Below are positions 48,130-56,957 of a stretch of 64,000 nt of DNA, in pieces. Position 1 is the first letter of the stretch. Every line of letters begins with the position of its first letter. Source of the stretch: Oscarella lobularis (taxonomy: Eukaryota; Porifera; Homoscleromorpha; Homosclerophorida; Oscarellidae); assembly GCF_947507565.1 (NCBI RefSeq), contig NC_089179.1, positions 3,489,747-3,553,746 of the forward strand. Reading direction: 5' to 3'. A model generated the notes under the pieces. The model did not search any database. It was given only the letters and a program-made list of their open reading frames with translations, and was not told where the DNA came from. Position numbers and translations under genes: made by a program.

Positions 48130-48488
48130 GTGTTTCGGGAGCCGAGTCGCGTGTATTTTCGGGTTTTCGTGGCGTCGAAGGTTGAAGGGGGCCCCTCCGC
48201 GTCGTTCTATGCTAGTAGAGTCGTACCGTCTAGACGCTTCCACATCGGGCCGCCTTGATTGGCCTTTTGCGAGACTGAGAGGGAGATTGCGGAGTCGCCA
48301 TCGTCTTTTTTCTTGATGTCCCGTAAATGATGTGTCCCGTAAATGATGCCCCGTACGCGAAATCCTTTCGATTCTCGCGCGATCGACAATGATCTTCGAA
48401 AGGTTTGTAGCTAGTCTGCTGTTCGAAGAGCGTTCGTTGCGTCGTGTTTCGATCTTCCGCCATTTTGAGCTCGGTCGTCGATGTTGCG
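48130..48488 (-). pseudogene. NOVA-like exon 1 fragment K3
   Basis: This copy of NOVA-like exon 1 and its 5' flank has small deletions and a duplicated TGTCCCGTAAATGATG block (48317-48349). The exon 1 frame is damaged (the CATAGG-type segment is shortened). Confidence 0.7.
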
Positions 48489-48489
48489 T

Positions 48490-49375
48490 CATAATTTCTG
48501 GTCTTGCCGCCGGTCAAACCTGTTTTCGAACCGGTTTAGAATTCGCACCTATTCGGTCAAACCAATGAGCGCACTGTACGTCACACCACGTGACACAGCG
48601 GACCAATGAGAGCGCTGGGTGAATGGGCGGGGCGCGCTCTTCAAAATAGCGACGAGCGCACCGATTTCCTTCAGTTGCGGCTGAGGGTGGGTGCGGCGTG
48701 GAGCAATCTGCGTCTCATCCTTGAGATGGACTGGCTCGGGAGATTCGACAGAAGGCAAGTGAGGATAGTTGGAACTCAGCGTGGCCCACGGGTAATTCCG
48801 TGCCGGAGCCCCTAGGCAGGGCGATGGGGGGCTTATGCCTCGGTTTACGCACTGGGATTTAACGATCGCCAAAGTCTTATTGTTGCCAATAAGCACGGCT
48901 CACGTTAGGCACGAGTGAGCACGGCTTAGAGGGGGTGTTCAACCATGGCCTGGTTGCCGGCACTTATCTCACCCGATGGCACGATTAGACGGAGGATGAT
49001 CCGGCCCAGGAGCCTTCGATTCCTCCATTGCACTGTCTTCATTGTTGACTCCTACAAGCAGTGGTCAGCCTCTCTCCACTTCACAAGGCCCGGTTCTTCT
49101 CAGGAAGACATACCGAAGGCTTTGGTACCAGCGCACCGGGGTTTCGGTATTAGGGGCCGATTCTCATCCAGGTGGGTACTGATCGGAGTGGCCGAGGACC
49201 CGCAACTCGCCCGACATTTTTTGGAAGGGGGTCATCGCTTTGCGAAGACTTCCCTGGGCTACAACGCGTCCGAACCTCCCCGCGGTGTAGCCTGGGTAAC
49301 GCGAATACGGACGCAACCAAAAGGTACGTATATGGATTGATTGACAGTAGCTAATCTCTTTTTTCTTCTAGGGCA
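48490..49375. repeat. Conserved core element R3
   Basis: Fourth full copy of the core, nearly identical to R2 (38350-39230). It is followed by the type B upstream region of L7. Confidence 0.75.
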
Positions 49376-49939
49376 AAAGTCGCACGATCGAAAGACGCGA
49401 TGACGAAGCGAACGGGACGCATTGAAAATAAATCTAGCTAGGTAAACATTTTTTCTCGTTAGAATAGGTCGTAGGTGACTTTGTATGCACGTTTTTTGCT
49501 CGAATATAATGGTTTTGCGAATCGATGTATCACTTCGATATCCACGTGACCGCGCGTAAAATATCTTTGGGATATCTAATCGATTGTCCGTTCTCGCTTG
49601 TCACTGAAGTGATTTGAGACGGCAGAAGGTCCCACTCGCGTCGTCATGCAAGCGGACGTTTCACGCCGAAAACTGACAAACAATCGTTTACGGTACATAA
49701 TAGTCGCGTGGGCCGTCGGCTGGCCGTCAGTTGGCCGTCAGCTGGCCGCTTCCATAACAAACGCGGAGGGAACGCAAATGAAGCCGGATCAGGGCTGGCC
49801 CGCGCTTCTCGATCAACGCCCACGATGTTTGCACGTGAACTCGTTTTGCATTTTATGTTTATTTATCTAAACTATAGGGCCCAGCGAATAGGTTCGTTCG
49901 CCACACGCCCAAAGAAAGCCAAACGAAGCGGATTTCAGT

Positions 49940-50018
49940 ATGACACTCCTAGTGACGGCCGTCTTGGTTGCTACTGCTCTCTTTTCCGCGCCCGCATTCG
50001 GAGCAAATATGACGAGAA
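49940..50018 (+). CDS. Extra type B leader exon before L7
   Basis: It codes MTLLVTAVLVATALFSAPAFGANMTR. The donor is GAGAA|GTAAGG, retained but with a base change, so splicing would still give the standard phase. It is a possible alternative first exon for L7. Confidence 0.45.
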
Positions 50019-50377
50019 GTAAGGCACAGGCAAAGGGACTAGTGAACTGTATCGTCGATTTGAGGCGGCAGATGGTCTCATTCGCGTCCGTTTGATCAGT
50101 CTTTGCAAAGGAACGCGTTAAAAAGTAAACGCGGTGGGCAAATGAAGCCGGGTTAGTACGCCCGCGGGCGCTTTATGCAGAAGCGGCCTGCCAGCGACAC
50201 GCGCTCCTCAACCACAATGTTTGCATGTGAGTGTTAGCAGCTTTAGCTTTATTTATCTAGTTCATCTAATAAACGCGGTAGACCAATGGTTGACAACGTA
50301 CGAATTATAAAGGTCCAGCGGATAGGCTCGCTTGCCCCACACGCCCATAGAAAGCCAGAGGAAGCGGATCTTATACT

Positions 50378-51977
50378 ATGGCATTCCTCCTCGTGACGGC
50401 CGTCTTGGCTCTCTTTTCTTCGCTTGCTTTCGGAGCAAATTTCACGAGAGGTAAGGCGAAAGGACTCTGAAACTGTCTCGGCTATTGAAACAATTCAAAG
50501 CAATGCGCATTTTCTCCAAGCTTCTAAGTAGAGGCACTGTAAACAAATCGCAACTTCAATTTATAACGTGCTCTTTCGGCACCTGTTGAGCCATAGATGT
50601 AATATCTATGGTTGGGCGACCAGCTGGTTCTGCCAATTTGGGTTCACTATCTTATCTCCACACTTCTCAGGGGTGCTGAGAGTGTGTACTAATTATGATA
50701 TGTAATTACTTTACCCCGCCTAGGCCATTGTGTCAATTGGGACGTCTTTGTTTGTCTCCTCAGACTAATTTAATATAGACTAACTCAATGAATTCAAGTG
50801 CGCTGATTGGGCCGCACTGTACAGTGCGGCGGTACAGACTGAGTTTGCGCAGGTGACCAGACCCTCTTCCTCCCAGAACGAAGACGTCACTATAGGATAT
50901 ACTGCCCGCCGTAAACTAAAACTAAAACTAAAACTCGGCGCTTTATTATCAGTCAACAATCACGGTGTTCTTTTAGACTACAAAATTCTGAGAGACTCCG
51001 CGACCTATTACACAAATTTGGCAATCTATGGAACACCTACGCAGAGCTCTACCTATTCTGACTCGTGCAACCCCACCGCTTCAAAAGCGACGGACGGAAA
51101 CAACGAAGGCGTCTTCAAACCGTGGTGCTCGGTCACTTTAACAACCAACAGCGATGCCTCAGCGTGGTGGGAAGTTGACTTGAACGCCAATTCAATCGTC
51201 TATTCAGTCGTTGTTTTCAATCGCATCGACTGCTGCATGACTCGTCTCACCAACTTCGACGTTATACTGAAGGATCAATCCCACAAGGTCTTGAGAAGCA
51301 TTCACGAAGTTCTGGGTGGCACAGAGATCATAGCCTTCTCAATGTATCCAATACTGACAGGAGTACGTTACGTTCGAGTTCAGCTTCGCGAAAAAAACTA
51401 TCTCAGTCTCGCTGAAGTAGAAGTTTACGGTAAGAAGAGTCAATTGAAGGACTCGGTATCACGTAGGTATTTTTTTATAGGAAGCAATAAACTCGCTACG
51501 AAAAGAAACTTAGCCCAAAACCAACCTGCTTCTCAAAGCTCGACGTACAATCACTCGTGCTTTCCAACCGCTTCTTTAGCCGTCGACGGTAACACGGAAG
51601 GTATCTTCTATCCGTGGTGCTCGGTCGCATTAACCAACAAGGACCAGCAAGCGTGGTGGCAGGTCGATCTCCAAGACTCGCATACTGTCGACTTGGTTCA
51701 TGTTTTTAATCGCGTCGACAAATTGATAGAACGTCTCGCCAATTTCAACGTCACGCTGAAAGACGCGAACGGCAAAACGCTGGCGACGCAAAATTTCGTT
51801 GGTGGCGCGCAAACCCAAATATATACATTCGATCAAATAGTCAATAACGTCAGATACGTTCGCGTTCACCTCATCGGAAACAGCTATCTGGGTATCGCTG
51901 AAGTTCAAGTGATTGGTAAGGAAAAGACCATTAGAGGAATAATTCCGTTTTTCTATATTGATGCTCTAGGCGAGTGA
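50378..51977 (+). CDS. F-type lectin L7, His-less two-domain form
   Basis: Exons 50378-50450 (type A leader), 50995-51429, 51481-51915 and 51970-51977 give 316 residues. The His is Leu in both domains (VTLTTNSDA, VALTNKDQQ), and domain 2 has RVDKLIERL. Domain 1 has an extra residue and stretches that resemble L1 (DGNNEGVF, DASAWWEVDL, FNRIDCCM), unlike its sister L5, which suggests gene conversion. The last two introns (51 and 54 bases) are both multiples of three without stops, so an unspliced reading frame runs from 50853 to the same final stop. Retained-intron forms would still be full-length. Confidence 0.8.
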
Positions 51978-52353
51978 GCTACCATCCGCTCGAATCGGCG
52001 AAATGACATTTTCTGAATGTTTAATGCTTGCTTTGTCTGCACGTCTTGGATGTTCGTCTTGCTGCTGTCGCTTAATGGAATATTTGCATTTGATCACGTG
52101 TGCACAGCGCAATTGTTGTCTTGTTGCTTTTAAATGGAATTCTTCGCTTGTGCACGCCCGCTTGCGGAAAGGCCCCCTCGCATCGCAAAAAGTAAAGCTG
52201 TACCGTCAAAACGTTCCCTCTTCTACGTGGGGCGCTGCCTCGATCGCGCATAGACCTCTTGCGAGAGAGGATAGAGAAGAAAGAGAACTCCTGTTACGTC
52301 ACGCGTTTCACGAAAGCCCCGTACGAACTACGTACACCTATTTATTTCATTTT
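51978..52353. other. L7 3' spacer
   Basis: This carries a leader-like frame (MFVLLLSLNGIFAFDHVCT) fused to the second MFAIVV-type block without its start, then the YRQNVPSSTWGAASIAHR block. The open frame continues to 52647 across the DENR and core pieces, so openness alone is no evidence of coding here. Confidence 0.35.
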
Positions 52354-52386
52354 CTATTTAGCGTCGCCTTTTTCAATTATAGTATC
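52354..52386 (-). pseudogene. DENR 3' fragment D4 (stub)
   Basis: About 33 bases from the DENR last exon (CTATTTAGCGTCGCCTTTTT and following) are joined directly to the middle of the core element (TCGACTCCTACAAACAG). Confidence 0.65.
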
Positions 52387-52735
52387 CTGTCGACTCCTAC
52401 AAACAGTGGTCGGCCGCTCTCCACTCTACAAGGCCCGGTTCTTCTCAGGAAGACACACCGAAAGGCTTTGGTACCAGCGCGCCGGGGTTTCGGTATTAGG
52501 GGCCGATCCTCATCCAGGCGGGTGCTGAATGGCGTGGCGCAGGACCCGCAACTCGCCGGACATTTTTGGAAGGGGGTCATCGCTTTGCGAAGACTTCCCT
52601 GGGCTACGACGCGTCCGATCGAACCTCCTCGCTTTTTTTATATTTAGACAAATACAAGAACAAGAAAAACACAAGAACAAGAAAACAGGAATAGAACCCG
52701 CGGTGTAGCCTGGGTAACGCGAATACGGAAGACGC
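52385..52735. repeat. Partial core element with 62-bp A-rich insertion
   Basis: This is the second half of the core, interrupted at about 52632-52697 by an insert with repeated ACAAGAACAAGAAAA units. The flanks (GAACCTCCTCGC and CCCGCGGTGTAGCC) are contiguous in the other copies. The insert has no coding content. Confidence 0.7.
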
Positions 52736-53249
52736 GATGACGAAGCGAATGGGACGCATTGAAAATAAAGCTAGCTAGGTAAACACTTTTTCTCGTTAGT
52801 ACAGGCCGTAGGTGACTTTGTATGCACGTTTTTTACTCGTTTTGCTTATGTATCGTTTCCACGTGACCGCGTAAAATTTCTTTGGGGATATGTAATCGAT
52901 GGTCGCCGAAATGCCGTTGATTGTCGGCTCACCTTCGTTCCCGCTTGTCACTGCAGTGATTTGAGACGGCAGAAGGTCATCAAGCGGACGTTTTATGCGT
53001 GCAAACTGAAGGCGGGAACGCATCCTCTTGGGCAGAAAACCGACAGACAAGGCGCCAGCCGATCGCTTCCATATCATGAAAAACAAACACGGACGAAGCC
53101 GGATCAGCGGCTGGCCCGCGATTCTCAACCGCGATTTTGCACGTGAACGTGTTTTTACAGCTTAATTTAGCTTTATTTAAACTATAGGGCCTAGCGAATA
53201 CGCTCGTTCGCCACACGCCCAAAGAAAGCCAGACGAAGCGGATCTCAGT

Positions 53250-54724
53250 ATGGCACTCCTCGTGACGGCCGTCTTGGTTGCTACTGCTCTCTTTTCCTCG
53301 CTCGCATTCGGAGCAAATATGACGAGAGGTAAGGCACAGGCAAAGGGACTAGTGAACTGTCTCGCCTATTGAAACAATTCAAAGCAATTTTCTCCAAACC
53401 TAAATAGTAACTAAAAAAAATGAAGGCACTCTAACGAATCGTTACGTGTTCTTTTTGAGCGACGGTACTGTACGGACAGATCCTGACGTTGAAGCGGATC
53501 AGCCAATTAAGTTCGTTATCTCGACGTTGGAGGTCGACCCTGAGAGGATGCAGAAATAATAGAATACTAATTGTGATGACGAACTCGTGTCTCGTCATTC
53601 GGTCATCTATATCCTCCGTAGGATATAACTATTATAGGATAGTGATAGTATGATAGTATTGCCCTGGCGGCACCTTAAAGGAAACTAAAACCCGACAGTC
53701 AACATATCCACGATGTTTTTCTAGATTACAAAATTCTGAGACTCGACGACATATTACACTGATTTGTCAGTTTATGGAACAGCAACGCAGAGCTCTACCT
53801 TTTATCACTCGTGCCACCCCACCGCTTCAAAAGCGATTGACGGAAACAGCGAAGGCGTCTTCCATGGGTGGTGCTCAGTCACTCACACGAACCAGGATGC
53901 CTCAGCGTGGTGGGAAGTCGACTTGAAGGCAAGTTCACTCGTCTATGCAGTCGTTCTTTTCAATCGCGTCGACTGCTGCATGGACCGTCTCTCCAACTTC
54001 GACGTCATACTGACGGATCAATCCCACCACGTCTTGGGAACTTATTACGAAGCTCATGGTGGCAGAGAAATCATGGCTTTCTTAATGCATTCCATACTTA
54101 CTGGAGTCTACCACGTTCGAGTTCAGCTTCGCGGAAAAAACTATCTCAGTCTCGCTGAAGTAGACGTTTACGGTAAAGGCTCGTATCACTTAACTAACTC
54201 AACTTGTATTATTTAAATTATTATTTTTAGGAACAAACCACGTTGCCATCCAAAGAGACTTAGCCCGACACCAACCTGCTACTCAAAGCTCGACCTTCTA
54301 TCACTCATGCTCGCCAACCGCTTCTAAGGCCGTCGACGGTAACACGGAGGGTTCCTTCCATTGGTGCTCGGTCACTCACACGAATAACGACCACCAAGCG
54401 TGGTGGCAGGTCGATCTCCATGGCTCGCATACTGTCACCAAGGTTCACGTGTTCAATCGCGTCGACTGCTGCATGGAACGTCTCGCCAATTTCAACATCA
54501 CGCTGCGAAACTCTTACGGAGCGACGAAGGCGACGAAATATTTCTCTGGTGGCACACATACTGAAATATATACATTTGAGTATACAGTCTATGACGTCAG
54601 ATACGTTCGCGTTCAACTCCTCGGACAGAACTATCTGAGTCTCGCTGAAGTTCAAGTGATTGGTAATGAAAAGACCATTAGAGGAATAATTTCTTTTTTC
54701 TATATTGATGCTCTAGGCCACTGA
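53250..54724 (+). CDS. F-type lectin L8, secreted, two domains
   Basis: Exons 53250-53328 (type B leader MALLVTAVLVATALFSSLAFGA), 53741-54172, 54231-54662 and 54717-54724 give 316 residues. Both domains are canonical (VTHTNQDAS...RVDCCMDR, VTHTNNDHQ...RVDCCMER). Like L2, domain 2 has FHWCSV and the inter-domain intron ends TTATTTTTAG, so L2 and L8 are sister copies. As in L4, the GAGA before domain 1 is two bases short. The frame holds only with the acceptor CTGAG|ACTCG. The final codon before the stop is CAC rather than GAG. Confidence 0.75.
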
Positions 54725-55411
54725 GCTATACCATCCGCTCGAATCGGCGAAATGACATTTTCTCAATGGTTGATGGTCGCGCCTGTCTGCGCATGTCTTG
54801 GATGTTCTTGCTTGTCCGTCTTGCTGCTGCTGCTGTTGCCTAAATGGAATATTTGCATTTGATCACGTGTGCACCGTACGCAATATAAATACCCCCCCCC
54901 TATAGAAACCCGCTTCCACCAATAATAAACGTCCGTGGGAAAGTGAAGCCGGATGGGCGAACATCGCGCCTGGTGGCACGCAAAATATACGCATGCATTA
55001 TAAGGGATGAGCGGATAGGCTCGTTCGTTCGCTACACGCCCATAGAAAGCCAAGCAGATGTTACCATGAGATTCTTCGTGACGGCCGTCTTGGGTTCCTC
55101 TGCTCTCTTTTCCATTTGAGCTTCCGTTCGTTCGAATATCGGTGAAATGACATTGTTGAATGTTTCTGTTGTCTTGCTTTCGAATGGGATAGCGAAATTT
55201 GTGTTTGATCGCTTGTGCGCACGGAAAGGGGACCCCTCGCTTCGTACTACGCTAAAACTAAAGTCATACCGTCAATACGTTTCCACTTCTACGTCGGGCG
55301 CCGCTTCGATCGCGCATAGGCCTTCTTAGAGAAGAAAGACAAAAGAGACATGCTTCACGTCACGTGTTCGCCAAAGCCCCGTACGCACATCTACCTAAAA
55401 GTATTCATTTT
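54725..55411. other. Array right edge: spacer, broken leader, leader-like ORF
   Basis: This contains a frameshifted leader-like frame (MFLLVRLAAAAVA-stop, 54804), a type C lectin leader at 55066 that stops after MRFFVTAVLGSSALFSI, and an open frame at 55147-55329 (MTLLNVSVVLLSNG...TSGAASIAHRPS-stop). No lectin domain exon follows, so the leader is orphaned at the edge of the array. Confidence 0.5.
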
Positions 55412-56257
55412 CTATTTAGCGTCGCCTTTTTCAATTATAGTATCTTCATCGATCTTTAACGAGAATTAAAACGCTGTATTCTTTCGTCAGAAAAAGGGAC
55501 TTACTTCTGGAAATCTTTCTAGAAGATAATCTACAATATCTCCGCAAACGTCTCCTTGAATAACAATCTCATCCTCGCCAGTGACAGACGATCCGCACGA
55601 AAAATGAGTAGCAAACAGTTTTGACGTCTTTTTCAAATTGATGCCTAAAAAAACAAAAAATAAAAAATCTCTCTCATTTAATCAATTATTAATTTTATTA
55701 CCATATGTTCCTAGTCCCACAACAACGGTTACGTATTTTCTTTTATTGCGCGTCACTTTAGAAATAACGATTTTCTTTTCGACTTCTCGCTAAATTTGTC
55801 GTCGCTCAAAATTAGATTATAATTAATTGAATTAGGTGCCTTTTTCTCCGCTTTTCGTAGAGCTTTTCCACCTGGAATTTTTTTCGAGAAATTTTTCTAT
55901 TGGGCCTTTCTTGGGCTTTTACCTCTCGTCTGCTTTTTCTTTACAGCTCCGCCTGCGTCGTCCTCGTCTAAAGCGCGTTAGAAGATGATGCTTCGCGAAC
56001 GATTTACGGATTATCGAGCTAACTGTCGTCTTGGACTAAGTCTGGATGATTTTGCTGAAGCCACGTCTTGCATTTGGCTGGATCGGGGCCGTATTCGCAA
56101 TACTAGCCGAGCGGGAACAGTTCGAATTTCGCGAAAAGGACAACGAATTGACTTCACCTCAGTCGGCATTGTACAAACTGCACAGAACGTATCGTTTTAA
56201 GTAGTGGGGAGTCGTTTTACGTACCTCCGCAGTAGAGAACGCTTAGTGCTTCTGCCA
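55412..56257 (-). CDS. DENR: Density-regulated protein (SUI1-domain translation factor)
   Basis: The start is ATG 56257 ([34 protein letters not shown]). Eight small exons give about 159 residues. The N-terminal Cys cluster (YCGVC, EYCEY) is the zinc-binding part of DENR. The SUI1 domain follows ([58 protein letters not shown]). The last exon, 55453-55412, ends IDEDTIIEKGDAK. With MCTS1, DENR recycles post-termination 40S subunits and promotes re-initiation. One small Lys-rich exon (near 55830) needs a GC donor (AAAAAG|GCACC) to keep phase, so that border is tentative. The 3' third is copied into several lectin spacers. Confidence 0.9.
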
Positions 56258-56436
56258 TTTTTATCCGGGATTCTTTAATTGCTGCTTGCAAGCACGTTAG
56301 ACAAACTGTTTCAGGACGCCGAACCAGACGCCCAACGCCGACCAATCAGAATCGACTCGTTGCCACGCCGGTGATTTGTTTGACAAACCCGTACATAGCA
56401 AAGCGAATCGTCCGTTGCAACCGTCGCTAGCCGAAA

Positions 56437-56706
56437 ATGACCGAACGAAAAGCCGTAATCAAGAACGCCGACATGTCCGAAGACATGCAGCAGGACGCCG
56501 TCGAATGCGCAACGCAAGCGATGGAGAAACACAACATCGAGAAAGATATAGCGGCGTTCATCAAGAAAGAATTCGACAAGAAGTACAATCCGACGTGGCA
56601 CTGCGTCGTCGGGCGCAATTTCGGCTCGTACGTGACGCACGAAACGAAGCACTTCATCTACTTCTACTTGGGCCAAGTCGCCGTTCTCCTTTTCAAATCG
56701 GGATGA
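56437..56706 (+). CDS. DYNLL: Dynein light chain LC8-type
   Basis: A single-exon frame of 89 residues, the exact usual length. It reads [66 protein letters not shown] and [21 protein letters not shown], which is LC8 almost residue for residue. LC8 is a dimeric hub that binds TQT motifs in dynein intermediate chain and many other partners. Its start is 179 bases from the DENR start, a divergent pair. Confidence 0.97.
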   Translation: MTERKAVIKNADMSEDMQQDAVECATQAMEKHNIEKDIAAFIKKEFDKKYNPTWHCVVGRNFGSYVTHETKHFIYFYLGQVAVLLFKSG

Positions 56707-56957
56707 AAGAGAGACGAAAAAGAACGTAGCATAGTTTTTAGATGATCGCGCGCGAAGACTTGGATGTGTGTTGTTATGTTGGCTTGCTTACTTCATAAAA
56801 ATGCGTGTCTGAGAAATTCATTGATAGTTTAGGGCGCCAATGTTTCCACGTGACGTCTCTAATAATCATTGATACTTGAAGCTCCACGTGACGTCTCTAA
56901 TAAGTGTATGGCAGAACCTTCTACCTACTGTAGGTGTCTTCGTACGTTACATTGTAC

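Noticed and set aside
27807-54724. CRISPR-like or other prokaryotic reading of the repeated region
   Set aside because: Repeats are gene-sized with GT-AG introns and signal peptides, and flanking genes are clearly animal.
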